This document shows, in pieces, positions 53,676-62,360 of a stretch of DNA of 64,000 nt. The stretch's first letter is position 1. Each line of letters opens with the position of its first letter. The stretch is taken from NCBI RefSeq assembly GCF_001705515.1, contig NZ_MDJS01000004.1, positions 310,001 to 374,000 of the forward strand, read 5' to 3'. The position numbers and the translations under genes are program-made. The DNA is from Mucilaginibacter sp. PPCGB 2223. Its GTDB lineage: Bacteria > Bacteroidota > Bacteroidia > Sphingobacteriales > Sphingobacteriaceae. Under the pieces are notes generated by a model. It worked only from the letters and a program-made list of their open reading frames with translations. It did not search any database and was not told the DNA's origin.

Positions 53676-54227
53676 TTATATCGGGCAATTAGCCGATGGA
53701 TGCAGCCCTTCCTTATCTTTTATCAGTTGCGGCAGGCCATTTTTAAAAGTAACAATCCAGATACTATCGTAATCATCATCGGGCCAGTTAAGTGTTTCGG
53801 CAATTCCCAATGCTTTCACAATACCTGGTATGGCTTTATGCTCCCAGGTAATGATAATGGTACCCTTGTGTGCTTTCAGGTCAGCAGCTATCTGGTCAAA
53901 GTCTTTTTCCTTGTGTGTTGTCGCTATCGCCAAGTTATATTGTATAGCCAGGGGCGCAATGGTTTGAAACATGCGCGAATGTTTGGTGGTATCGCCCAGG
54001 CCCAGTTGCGGAACCATCAGGTAATCGGGTACACCAAATTTTTTGACCAGTACAGCCGGTAGCTGCAGCGAGCGGTTTAAACCCTGGCAGGTTAAATTGC
54101 TGCCTTTCAGCGGTTTTTCGGCATGGCGGATAAAAACAAGTTTTAAATTTTCGGATTGGGCAAAAGTTGTATGTGCTGTTATAAAACAAACAACTAAGCA
54201 AAGTACATACAAGAGCGCTTTTTTCAT
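53676..54227 (-). CDS. Secreted histidine phosphatase (branch 1)
   Basis: 183 residues from the ATG at 54225-54227 (signal MKKALLYVLCLVVCFITAH ... FAQ). Phosphatase motif LVFIRHAEKP with both R and the nucleophile H, LTCQGLNRSLQLP, and the second His in ITWEHKAIPGIVKAL. Periplasmic phosphomonoesterase, substrate unknown. An earlier ATG (54275) would put 16 residues before the signal. Confidence 0.9.
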   Translation of the reverse strand: MKKALLYVLCLVVCFITAHTTFAQSENLKLVFIRHAEKPLKGSNLTCQGLNRSLQLPAVLVKKFGVPDYLMVPQLGLGDTTKHSRMFQTIAPLAIQYNLAIATTHKEKDFDQIAADLKAHKGTIIITWEHKAIPGIVKALGIAETLNWPDDDYDSIWIVTFKNGLPQLIKDKEGLHPSANCPI

Positions 54228-54320
54228 TTTTATAGGATTAAAGATACATCTTTCGGAAGCATATATAATCATCAATACTGGATTGATTTGGGTTTATTGG
54301 GATCGCCTGTACAGCAAACT

Positions 54321-54352
54321 AAAAAATGCACCGCCTTAAAAGCGATGCATTT
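54321..54352 (-). terminator. Terminator of the beta-helix lipoprotein gene
   Basis: Minus strand AAATGCA-T-CGC ... GCG-G-TGCATTT, with six T at the end of the second arm, 27 bp past the stop. Confidence 0.75.
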
Positions 54353-54378
54353 GAAAACATTAGTATTAAGATTGGTAA

Positions 54379-55809
54379 TTAGTGCTGGTTACCTATGCCA
54401 CTTAACTGGTAACAACCCAGGTCGGCGCCCGGAGGCGTTGCATCCGACAAACCGTAGATAGGATCTTTAGGCACAACGATCAGCGGCTGGAAATCAGTTT
54501 TGCCTTTGCCAATCAGCGGCGAAGAAGCTTTCAGCCTGAAGTTAAATGTACCTACCGCACTGTATGCCGACATGGAAATGCCTGCAGGCACCGGCAACGT
54601 GAAGTTTAAGAACTGCGGGTTGTTTTTTCCTACCACATCGGTACCGTCGTATATCTGGCCTAAAACATAACCCGAAGGCAGGTATTTTGATGTTGATGTG
54701 ATCGACGGTATATCGGTAGTTTGCGGCTGAGTGATATAACCTACGGGATAAAACTGGTTGGTTACCGCAACCGAATCGCCATACTGAAAGTTATTGCCAT
54801 AAAACATATTGGCCACATCCGCAACCGGGTTGCCCACCACACGGTAACCAAATTTGCAGTTAACAGCTACGTTGTTGTAGTACATACCTTTGGCGCCTTC
54901 TTCGTAATTGATACAGCCGCCGCGGCCACTTTGTGTTTGGCGGTAACCACCCGAAATAAAGGTGTTGTTGTACATCACGATATTGGTTTGCGGCGCGCCG
55001 GTTGCCTGGCCCTTGTTCGAAGCTTTTTGACCATTGGTGGCCGTACCGATAAACAGGTTATAAGCCATAGTGCCTACAGTACCACCTTTAACATTGATAC
55101 AATCGCCGCCTACGGCGCCATTTTTTTCGAAAGTGTTACGGAAGAAAGCCACCTTACCTGCCGAGATACGGATAGGATCATCGACACCGCCATATAACCA
55201 CGAATCTTCCATAATATAGCTACCGTTATAGTTGGCAAACAAAATGCTGTACTGATTACCCGCACCCGAACCGGCAATTTTTGAGGTAGCGGCACCTTCG
55301 GTACCGCCGGCAAATTCAACGTGTGTCCAGCGCAACACCATCAGGTTACAGGTCGGGCCGCCGATAATGCCTTTCCATTTACCTGAGTAAGCAGGATCGG
55401 CCGACGGCGAAACCGAGCCGGGGGCATCGCTCTTGGTAACAGTTGTTGCAGGGCCGATGTAATTCGGAAAATCTTTCGAACCGTTACTTACCAGGGTACC
55501 TAAAGCTATCAAACTTGTATTAGCGCCCATTTTAAGGGTAACACCAGGCTGCATCAACAAGGTGTCTGTTGCGTTGATCACCAGGTCGCAGCCATCTTCA
55601 ACAGTATAGGTTTTGCCCGAAAGCATGGTACCCTTTACCGAAACCACCGTGCTGCCCGAACCACTGCACGACAGTGGTGCTTTATCGCTAACCGGGCTTG
55701 CGGCAGGCGGCGTATAAGTATAAACATCCGTATGCTCGGTGCTCCATTTTTTACAGCCTGTAACCGCTGCTATCGCTAAGGCAATAATGCTGAAATATAT
55801 CTTTTTCAT
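54379..55809 (-). CDS. Right-handed beta-helix lipoprotein
   Basis: 476 residues. Lipobox AVTGC (C19) followed by KKW. Many short turns typical of a parallel beta-helix (YTVEDGCDLVINATDTLLMQ, VTLKMGANTSLIALGTLVSN, MYNNTFISGGYRQT, MYYNNVAVNC). 22 bp after the TonB receptor gene, so one operon; it may be the surface partner of the receptor, in place of a SusD. Ligand unknown. Confidence 0.85.
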   Translation of the reverse strand: MKKIYFSIIALAIAAVTGCKKWSTEHTDVYTYTPPAASPVSDKAPLSCSGSGSTVVSVKGTMLSGKTYTVEDGCDLVINATDTLLMQPGVTLKMGANTSLIALGTLVSNGSKDFPNYIGPATTVTKSDAPGSVSPSADPAYSGKWKGIIGGPTCNLMVLRWTHVEFAGGTEGAATSKIAGSGAGNQYSILFANYNGSYIMEDSWLYGGVDDPIRISAGKVAFFRNTFEKNGAVGGDCINVKGGTVGTMAYNLFIGTATNGQKASNKGQATGAPQTNIVMYNNTFISGGYRQTQSGRGGCINYEEGAKGMYYNNVAVNCKFGYRVVGNPVADVANMFYGNNFQYGDSVAVTNQFYPVGYITQPQTTDIPSITSTSKYLPSGYVLGQIYDGTDVVGKNNPQFLNFTLPVPAGISMSAYSAVGTFNFRLKASSPLIGKGKTDFQPLIVVPKDPIYGLSDATPPGADLGCYQLSGIGNQH

Positions 55810-55831
55810 GTGTTTTTGATTTGATGTTTTT

Positions 55832-58732
55832 TTAGAATTTATACCTTAGACCGCCCAGGAAAGATGTTTTATAATAATCGGTTTGCACCAGCGTTTGCGC
55901 AGCAATATCCTGCTTGCCGATAAACTCGAGCAGTTGTGTACTCAGCTGGGCGTTAGGATATTTAAGGTATAATTTGGCTGCAGCATTGGTGATGTTGTTA
56001 ACCTTGCCAAAGAATGATAATTTCTTACCGATCATCTTCTCGAACGAGAAATCTAACTGGCTGTACGCATGCTGGTAAAAATCGAGGTTGTAGTATGGCG
56101 ATACCTGCGCCAAACGCTCACCTGTGTACACAAAGGCCAGTTGCATATCCAAACCTAATTTACCGCTCTTAAACAGTACCGAAGCATTGCCTACGTTATC
56201 AGCCTGACCTTGTAACGGACGGGTTTGGCTTACATAAGTTTGCTGCAAGCCTTTCACCGGATCGCTGAAATAAAGCAGCTTATCGGTAGTGATGCTCGAG
56301 TGGGTGTAGGTGTAGTTTACCGAGAAACCGATCACGCCAAAAAATTTGGTAGCCTGTGCCTCAAAACCGTAGTTGGTTGCATCGCCGTCGTCGTTCTGCG
56401 GTTTGATCACCTGGTTACTCGGGCCGCCATCGCGCACCACGAAGTACTCGATCGGGTTGTGGATCTTTTTCAGGAAAGCGCCAAGCAACAACTGATCGGC
56501 ACCGCCCGGGAACAATTCATATCGTAAATCGAAGTTATCGGCAGTGATGTGGTGCAGGTATGGATTACCTTCTTCATCGTAGTATTCGCCCGACACTTTG
56601 TAAGGTACAATCTCGCCATAACCCGGGCGGCTTAACGATGCAAAGTAGGATGCGCGGATACTTTGTGCGCCACTGATCTCATACTTTAAATGCAGGCTTG
56701 GCAGCACATCTGTATAAGCCGAAGTACCGGCCCGCTGTGAAACGGTAACAGGCGATTGTGTTGTGTATTTTTGTAAGGTATTTTCAACCCTTACGCCACC
56801 TAACACCTGTAGTTTGGCAACAGGGTTAAATTTCAATTGCAGGTATTCAGCATTATCATCTTCTTTAACGGTGTAGTTGTCCTGCAGATCGGGGTTATTG
56901 GCGCCCACGCCATCCGAAGCCAGGTTGAACACAAATGGTATCGAATTGAAATTATTGGTATATACTGTCGATTTGTTGCCGCCGATCAGCGAGTAAGTGA
57001 TATAATCGGCATCACGGTCTTTATGGCGTAATAAACCGCCGAGCGATATCTCTACATCGTGATTCAGGATTTTTGGAGCGAAGATAAAGTTGGCGTAGCC
57101 GGTCACATCCTGGTCCTTATTGTTTTCCCAGTGGTGGCTCAGCTTGGTATTGTTATCCAACTCCGATACAATAGCACCCGAGCTATTCAGTGTTTGGTTG
57201 GCATCGTAAGCAAAATCGGTACGATCGGGCTGGTGCCTGTTGGCATACGAGTATACCGCGCTCCAGTTAAATTTGATCTTGTCGGCCAACTGGTGATCGC
57301 CCTGCAGCGTGCTGTTATAGATATTTTGTTGTGTAAGCGTACTGCGGTTGCTGATGGTTACCTGCTTGTTATACAGGGTTGAGTTTAATCCTAAACCCAA
57401 AGTATCGGCAGTTTGCCTTGCCTGGTACTCGTTGGTGTGGATGTACAGGTTGTATAACGAAATCTTGTTGTTCTTGTTAAAACTATAATCGATTTTATTA
57501 TGGATACCTAAACGCTGGGTTTGGGTCGAGTAGCTCCGGGTATAGGCATCAGAAAATTGCGGAACATTGGATGCGGCGGCTGTGGCCGTTGGCTGTGCGT
57601 TGGGCGTTAACTGGGTTGAGTTCGAACCGCGGTAAACATTTTGATAGCTGGCAGATACGATCACACCTAATTTACGATCCAAAAACCTGTCGCCGATGGT
57701 TAAACCTGCGGTTGAGCTCAACGGGTTATTCAGGCTCTGATCGCTGGTGAGGGCTTTGTTGTTAAAATCGGCATAAGTGGCTGCATAGCTGTTGCCGTGA
57801 ACCATGGCGGGCGACTGCGTATTGGGCGAACCCTGGAAAGCGGTAAACAACCTGCCTTTCGAAAACAGGCTTGAAAAACCGGACGAGGCATTGGCGCTTA
57901 CCACAAAGTGATCGGGAGCCGATTTCATCACCAGGTTCATGGTACCGCCGATGGCATCGCCTTCCATACTTGGCGTAAGAGCTTTAATTACCTCTAAGTG
58001 CTCCAGCATCTCCGAAGGGAAAACATCCATCGGCACAAAGCGGAACTTGTCGTCGGGGCTTGGTATTTTAATACCGTTAACCAGCGTATTGTTATACCGT
58101 TGGTCCATCCCCCGGATGATGGCGTAACGGCCCTCGCCGTTTGATGAACGCTGGATGGTTACACCGCTTACGCGCTGCAAGGCATTACCCACGGTAACAT
58201 CGGGCAATAACTGGATGGTGTTAGCAGAAAGTATATTTTCGACCATCAAGGCATTTTTTTCGAGCGAACGAACGGCCCTGTCGCTTTCCTTGCCGGCTTG
58301 CTCGGTAATGGTCACTTCGTTCAGGCCGGTAGAGTTCTCAACCAAGGCAATGTTGAACACTTCAGTTTTACCGGTAACCGCTTCAACAGCGTACTCCTTG
58401 CTGGCTTTGTAGCCGATAAATTTCACGGTAAGTTTATAGGTACCGGCAGGCAGATTTTTAAAAGTGTACGAGCCGTTCAGGTTAACCGGCGCGTTAACTG
58501 TTGTTTTACCGTCGATATGCACGGTGGCGCCTGTTAACGGTTCGCCGGTACCGGCATCGGTTACCTTGCCCTTAATAATGCTTTGGGCGCCGGCAACTAA
58601 ACCGAGGCAAACAAAAGCGAGCAAAAAAGCCCCGGTTTTAATTAGGTTTAATGTAGATGATTCCATCAATAGCGGTTGTTTTAAATGTGATCTGATGTTG
58701 TTTGAACTGTTTGCTTTTTTAAAAACGGCCAT
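55832..58732 (-). CDS. TonB-dependent outer-membrane receptor
   Basis: About 966 residues from the ATG at 58730-58732; an ATG at 58666 (MESSTLNLIKTGAFLLAF...) gives a cleaner signal peptide and is also possible. After the signal comes a CarboxypepD_reg-like domain (IIKGKVTDAGTGEPLTGATV), the plug (QLLPDVTVGNALQRVSGVTI, NGIKIPSPDDKFRF, EGDAIGGTMNLVMKSAP), then a 22-strand barrel ending LGGLRYKF. The EGDAIGGT form is that of TIGR01782-like receptors, not of SusC. Paired with the beta-helix lipoprotein; two phosphatase-clan genes lie just downstream. Substrate unknown. Confidence 0.94.
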   Translation of the reverse strand: MAVFKKANSSNNIRSHLKQPLLMESSTLNLIKTGAFLLAFVCLGLVAGAQSIIKGKVTDAGTGEPLTGATVHIDGKTTVNAPVNLNGSYTFKNLPAGTYKLTVKFIGYKASKEYAVEAVTGKTEVFNIALVENSTGLNEVTITEQAGKESDRAVRSLEKNALMVENILSANTIQLLPDVTVGNALQRVSGVTIQRSSNGEGRYAIIRGMDQRYNNTLVNGIKIPSPDDKFRFVPMDVFPSEMLEHLEVIKALTPSMEGDAIGGTMNLVMKSAPDHFVVSANASSGFSSLFSKGRLFTAFQGSPNTQSPAMVHGNSYAATYADFNNKALTSDQSLNNPLSSTAGLTIGDRFLDRKLGVIVSASYQNVYRGSNSTQLTPNAQPTATAAASNVPQFSDAYTRSYSTQTQRLGIHNKIDYSFNKNNKISLYNLYIHTNEYQARQTADTLGLGLNSTLYNKQVTISNRSTLTQQNIYNSTLQGDHQLADKIKFNWSAVYSYANRHQPDRTDFAYDANQTLNSSGAIVSELDNNTKLSHHWENNKDQDVTGYANFIFAPKILNHDVEISLGGLLRHKDRDADYITYSLIGGNKSTVYTNNFNSIPFVFNLASDGVGANNPDLQDNYTVKEDDNAEYLQLKFNPVAKLQVLGGVRVENTLQKYTTQSPVTVSQRAGTSAYTDVLPSLHLKYEISGAQSIRASYFASLSRPGYGEIVPYKVSGEYYDEEGNPYLHHITADNFDLRYELFPGGADQLLLGAFLKKIHNPIEYFVVRDGGPSNQVIKPQNDDGDATNYGFEAQATKFFGVIGFSVNYTYTHSSITTDKLLYFSDPVKGLQQTYVSQTRPLQGQADNVGNASVLFKSGKLGLDMQLAFVYTGERLAQVSPYYNLDFYQHAYSQLDFSFEKMIGKKLSFFGKVNNITNAAAKLYLKYPNAQLSTQLLEFIGKQDIAAQTLVQTDYYKTSFLGGLRYKF

Positions 58733-58738
58733 ACTCAC

Positions 58739-59242
58739 TGAACGGCCTGCCGATAATTATTGTGCTCACGGTTTATTATTGTTGTGTGCCGGCCGGGTTC
58801 GGTTCGACAACAGCAGAGAGAAGAGTTACACCCTGATAAATAGCACAATAACACAGACAGAGATCAGGCTAATGCCGTTTAACTGCGCGCAAAGTAGACG
58901 GCGAAATTTGGAGGAATTCTGAATTTTTTGGCCTCGAAAAATCAGATAACGCAATGGTAATACTGAGTTAATATACAGCCCGGTTCAGCGCCATATAGCA
59001 ACCAATAATTAACATTATAGCCACATTTTAGTAACAACACAATAAAGATGAGAGACAGAGATTGCCAAAAGTTCGGCGCCGATTAAACAGATATGGATGC
59101 ATATCATCGTTAAGGCCAAACATGCAGTTTGTTTACTTTTGCATATAGAAGGCATGCACGCTTAGCCAATAATAATACCGGAAGGTTTTAGTGGATAGTC
59201 CGGGCCCACATCTTTTTTCGTGAGATAAGCCGGATCCTGAAA
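58739..59242. other. Long intergenic region upstream of the TonB receptor
   Basis: 504 bp between the receptor gene and clpS. I see no gene, tRNA or riboswitch. TACTTTTG at 59134-59141 (plus strand) is a stray -7 match with no gene behind it. Probably the receptor promoter and leader, but no -33/-7 pair stands out. Confidence 0.4.
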
Positions 59243-59524
59243 TTAATCGACAGAAACCGTGAGACCTTCCTGTTGTAATATCTTACGGTAAATCTCCATT
59301 TCGGTAAAAGAGCCTTCCAATACCGCGCATTTACCTTCGTTGTGTACCTTCCAGGCAATTTTTTCGGCTTGCGATTCGGTATAATCGAGGTATTTCATCA
59401 TGCAATGGATCACATGATCAAAGGTATTGTAATCGTCGTTCCATAAGATTAACCGGTGCATTTCTTTCAGTCCGGCTAAAACTTCTTCGAGCGTGAGGGT
59501 CTGTTCTTCTACTTCGGTAGGCAT
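59243..59524 (-). CDS. clpS: ATP-dependent Clp protease adaptor ClpS
   Basis: 93 residues. Core LILWNDDYNTFDHVIHCM (about 31-48) with the N-degron pocket, YTESQAEKIAWKVHNEGKC, and the final EGLTVSVD strand. Delivers N-end-rule substrates to ClpAP. Stand-alone gene, ATG start. Confidence 0.95.
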   Translation of the reverse strand: MPTEVEEQTLTLEEVLAGLKEMHRLILWNDDYNTFDHVIHCMMKYLDYTESQAEKIAWKVHNEGKCAVLEGSFTEMEIYRKILQQEGLTVSVD

Positions 59525-59640
59525 GGTGCGAATTTACGCAATGATGCGCAGATGTGCGAATATGCAGATGTGCAAATTATATTATTTGACGGCCAAACAA
59601 TTACCGCATGGTTAAGCACTTTCGCTTAACTATTGCTTTC

Positions 59641-59680
59641 GTATAAGTGTCCACATATTCGTTAGTGTGGACGCTTGGAC
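59641..59680. repeat. Short dispersed hairpin
   Basis: AGTGTCCACA (59646-59655) and TGTGGACGCT (59665-59674) form a hairpin with one wobble. TTCGTTAGTGTGGACGCTTG resembles 47937-47956. Followed by CACTCACCACTC words at 59697-59725. Confidence 0.45.
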
Positions 59681-59727
59681 AGGCGAAGAAGTAAACCACT
59701 CACCACTCTCTGTTCACCACTCACTGA

Positions 59728-60594
59728 TCACTTTGCCGATCTCGTCATCTTTTCAATAGCGTCCCACATTTCGCCGGGGATCATTTCCAGGGCGCTAAAC
59801 TGGCCTGCACCCTGCAGCCATTCGCCGCCGTCGATGGTGATCACTTCGCCATTGATATATCCCGAAAAATCGGAAACCAAAAATGCCGCCAGGTTGGCCA
59901 GTTCCTGGTGCTCGCCTACGCGTTTAAGGGGTACACGGTTCTTAAAATCAAACTTTGCCGCCATATCGCCGGGCAGTAAACGCTCCCAGGCTCCTTTAGT
60001 CGGGAACGGCCCCGGGGCGATAGCGTTGGTACGGATGCCGTGCCTGCCCCACTCTACCGCCAGCGAACGCGTCATGGCCAAAACACCGCCCTTGGCACAG
60101 GCCGAAGGCACTACATAGGCCGATCCTGTAAAGGCATATGTGGTCACAATATTCAGGATAGTGCCTTTTATTTGCTGATCGATCCAGTATTTGCCTAAAG
60201 CCAGTGAGCAATTTACCGAGCCTTTTAATACAATATCAATAATGGTTGAAAACGCGTTGGCCGAAAGGCGCTCGGTTGGCGATATAAAATTACCGGCGGC
60301 GTTGTTCAGCAAAGCATCAACCTGCCCAAACTTTTCAAGGGATTGTTTCAGCATGGCTTCAACTTCATCGTAGTTGCGAACATCGCATTGTACCGCCAGC
60401 ACTTTGCCGCCGGTAGCAGTCTCCATTTCGGATGCTGTTTTTTGCAATACATCCAGTTTGCGGCTCGTGATTACCAGGTTGGCCCCCAACTGTAAAAAGT
60501 AAGTACCCATGGCTTTACCCAGGCCGGTACCGCCGCCCGTGATTATAATGGTTCTGCCTTTCAGGGCATCATCGCGTAACATTCCTTGTGTCAT
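59728..60594 (-). CDS. SDR oxidoreductase, 2,4-dienoyl-CoA reductase-like
   Basis: 288 residues. NADPH-binding TGGGTGLGKAMG (about 20-31) and LLNNAAGNFISPTERLS, a mark of 2,4-dienoyl-CoA reductases. The usual Y-x3-K is replaced by SACAKGG: the lysine is kept and the tyrosine lost, as in DECR1/DECR2. It would reduce 2,4-dienoyl-CoA so that polyunsaturated fatty acids can enter beta-oxidation. The isomerase gene lies just upstream, and both have repeat-borne ribosome binding sites. ATG at 60592-60594. Confidence 0.88.
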   Translation of the reverse strand: MTQGMLRDDALKGRTIIITGGGTGLGKAMGTYFLQLGANLVITSRKLDVLQKTASEMETATGGKVLAVQCDVRNYDEVEAMLKQSLEKFGQVDALLNNAAGNFISPTERLSANAFSTIIDIVLKGSVNCSLALGKYWIDQQIKGTILNIVTTYAFTGSAYVVPSACAKGGVLAMTRSLAVEWGRHGIRTNAIAPGPFPTKGAWERLLPGDMAAKFDFKNRVPLKRVGEHQELANLAAFLVSDFSGYINGEVITIDGGEWLQGAGQFSALEMIPGEMWDAIEKMTRSAK

Positions 60595-60724
60595 AAGCCC
60601 CTCCTAAATCCTCCCCGGCAGGGAGGACTTTTGATCATTATAATTCATAAGTTCCGTACTCAGCATAATATAATCCTTTATATTTAAAGTCCACACCCTT
60701 CAGGGGGAGATTTAGAGGGGGCTT
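60595..60724. repeat. 130-bp element with inverted terminal repeats
   Basis: AAGCCCCTCCTAAATCCTCC (60595-60614) and, inverted, GGGGGAGATTTAGAGGGGGC (60703-60722) close a 130-bp unit; each end is itself a hairpin. It fills the gap between the two genes and supplies the last codons and stop of the isomerase gene and the ribosome binding site of the reductase gene. Confidence 0.65.
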
Positions 60725-61485
60725 GCTTTTTGTTTTAAGCTTTGAATGATCATTTGTAACGATTTCCGGGTTTCGGGCGCCCACCATTGTGCGTTCAACT
60801 GGTCCAGTGTTCCGGTTTGGTCGGCATTCGCATGTTCGATCAACTTTTTACGCATGTTAAGTTTGCTCTGCATCCAGGCTGCCTGGTTAAGCTGCATATA
60901 TTTCCTGATCTGGCGCTCGGCCGTGCTGATCACGCTTTCCGGGTTACATATCTCATCTATCAAACCAATCTGTAAAGCTTCATCCACCGAAAACAACTTG
61001 CCCTCTGACAAACTCTGGTACGCCCGCCGCTGGCCGATCCAAAAAGCATATTGCTTAAAAATACCCTCGGGAACAACGATGCCAACCGGTATCTCGTTCA
61101 GCCCGATGATGAATTTCCCCTGGGCCATCACGCGGTAATCGCAGCAGGTAGCCAGTACACAACCTCCTGCCGGGCTATGCCCGCTTATCGCTGCAACCAT
61201 TGGTTTTTTAAACGATACCATTATGGCCTGCAGGTTAATAAAGTCTGCCCAAAAAGCTTTCATCTGCTCCTGGTTATAATCGTAAAGTTCGATGAGATCG
61301 AGCCCGGCCGAGAAGAAGTTTTCTTTACCGGTAATGATCAGGCCGCCGATATTGTCATCGGTATCAACGCTCTTTATCAGCAAAGTCAGCTCCTTCACCA
61401 TTTCGGCATTCATCGGGTTTGATTTGCCCCGATTGAGCTGGATAACAGCAAGCCGGTCTTTTACGGTAACCTGTAGTGTATTCAT
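60712..61485 (-). CDS. Delta3,delta2-enoyl-CoA isomerase (crotonase family)
   Basis: 257 residues. FFSAGLDLIELY (about 57-68), SPAGGCVLATCCDYRVMA (about 103-120) and GLNEIPVGIVVPEGIFKQY resemble mitochondrial ECI1 more than hydratases. The glutamate pair of hydratases is not evident. It would shift 3-enoyl-CoA to 2-enoyl-CoA for oxidation of unsaturated fatty acids. A near copy of the MarR operator lies 81 bp upstream. The last codons lie in a repeat. A plain enoyl-CoA hydratase cannot be excluded. Confidence 0.85.
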   Translation of the reverse strand: MNTLQVTVKDRLAVIQLNRGKSNPMNAEMVKELTLLIKSVDTDDNIGGLIITGKENFFSAGLDLIELYDYNQEQMKAFWADFINLQAIMVSFKKPMVAAISGHSPAGGCVLATCCDYRVMAQGKFIIGLNEIPVGIVVPEGIFKQYAFWIGQRRAYQSLSEGKLFSVDEALQIGLIDEICNPESVISTAERQIRKYMQLNQAAWMQSKLNMRKKLIEHANADQTGTLDQLNAQWWAPETRKSLQMIIQSLKQKASPL

Positions 61486-61486
61486 T

Positions 61487-61516
61487 AGCCCCTCCTGTCC
61501 CCTAAAGGGGATGCTT
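61487..61516 (-). repeat. Hairpin repeat carrying the isomerase ribosome binding site
   Basis: Minus strand AAAGCATCCCCTTTAGGGGA... then CAGGAGGGGCT, ending 1 bp before the ATG. CCCCTTTAGGGG makes the hairpin; AGGAGG is the ribosome binding site. Confidence 0.6.
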
Positions 61517-61565
61517 TAGTTTTTAATTGTATAAAGCCAAGGTCGGTTTAATTTTTTACAAATAC

Positions 61566-61577
61566 AATGCATGCATA
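61566..61577 (-). promoter_or_regulatory. Putative MarR operator upstream of the isomerase gene
   Basis: AATGCATGCATA, one mismatch from the fadD site; the inner 10 bp (ATGCATGCAT) are a perfect palindrome. Confidence 0.5.
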
Positions 61578-61607
61578 GTAATTATATTAGTGGGTTTTAG
61601 CTGGGTA

Positions 61608-61640
61608 AGATTTGACAACTTTTAAAAAGTTGTCAAATCT
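61608..61640. repeat. 33-bp perfect palindrome, copy 2
   Basis: Identical to 47724-47756. It lies 6 bp past the stop of the ThiE/TenI-like gene, so it could end that transcript. Confidence 0.8.
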
Positions 61641-61646
61641 ATGGGA

Positions 61647-62270
61647 TTAATACAGTTTCTGATAAAAAGCCTTTAACATCGCTGCAGGGTCGTCGGCATT
61701 ATTGATGGCGCCGGATACAGCGATACCCGCTATGCCGGTTTCCATCAAGGCGTCAACATCTTTTAGTTGAATACCACCAACCGCAATTACCGGCAGCGTT
61801 ACCGGATGATCCTGCAGTTCGCGGAAGCCGGCAAGCCCCAAAAAAGGATAGTTATTGAATTTAGGATCGGTATGCGCAAAAGGGCCGAACCCGCAGTAGT
61901 CAACCATGCCCGCTTCCTGCAATTTTAACAGACGCCCGGTGGTGATCGCCGAGGCTCCGAGGGTCTTATCCGCACCAATAATCTGGCGCACATGGGCCAG
62001 ATCGGTATTCACATTTTCGATGTGAACACCCTGCGCATCTACCCTATCCAGCAAATGGTAATGTTGGGTCAATATCAAGGTTGTTCCCCAATCATCGCAA
62101 ATAGCCGCAATCTGGTTGATCTCGGAGATCAATTCATCATCAGTTTTAGTGTAACAGCGGTATTGTATCCAATTGGCGCCAGCCTGGCAGGCTATGTTAA
62201 CCTGCTCAGTATGACTTCGCCCGGGCATATCCTGGGTGAGATAATGAAAACGGGAAACATACTTTTTCAT
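61647..62270 (-). CDS. Thiamine phosphate synthase / TenI family protein
   Basis: 207 residues from the ATG at 62268-62270; a TTG at 62306 would add 12. TIM-barrel with WIQYRCYTKTDDEL (about 34-47), GVHIENVNTDL, VDYCGFGPFAHTDPKFNN and VIAVGGIQLKDVDAL. The phosphate loop is there, but the usual QLR/K and T-x-T-K signature is altered, so either a true ThiE or a TenI-like relative is possible. No TPP riboswitch or other thi gene nearby. Confidence 0.8.
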   Translation of the reverse strand: MKKYVSRFHYLTQDMPGRSHTEQVNIACQAGANWIQYRCYTKTDDELISEINQIAAICDDWGTTLILTQHYHLLDRVDAQGVHIENVNTDLAHVRQIIGADKTLGASAITTGRLLKLQEAGMVDYCGFGPFAHTDPKFNNYPFLGLAGFRELQDHPVTLPVIAVGGIQLKDVDALMETGIAGIAVSGAINNADDPAAMLKAFYQKLY

Positions 62271-62360
62271 TGTACGGGGAAAAAACAGCTGCCAATAGGT
62301 ATGCAAGTTACCTAATTGCTGTAATACTTCCCAATACTCTCCCGCGGCTTACCGGTTAAA

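Noticed and set aside
59134-59218. Small RNA: TACTTTTG promoter match followed 70 bp later by a hairpin and six T
   Set aside because: No -33 TTG and only a 4-bp stem (GTGG/CCAC) before the T-tract. Chance is the simpler reading.
58739-59242. Riboswitch or tRNA upstream of the TonB receptor
   Set aside because: No cobalamin, TPP or other riboswitch core and no cloverleaf could be recognised.
62271-62360. TPP riboswitch upstream of the ThiE/TenI gene
   Set aside because: The gap is too short and lacks the CUGAGA and ACCUGAUCUGG-type core.
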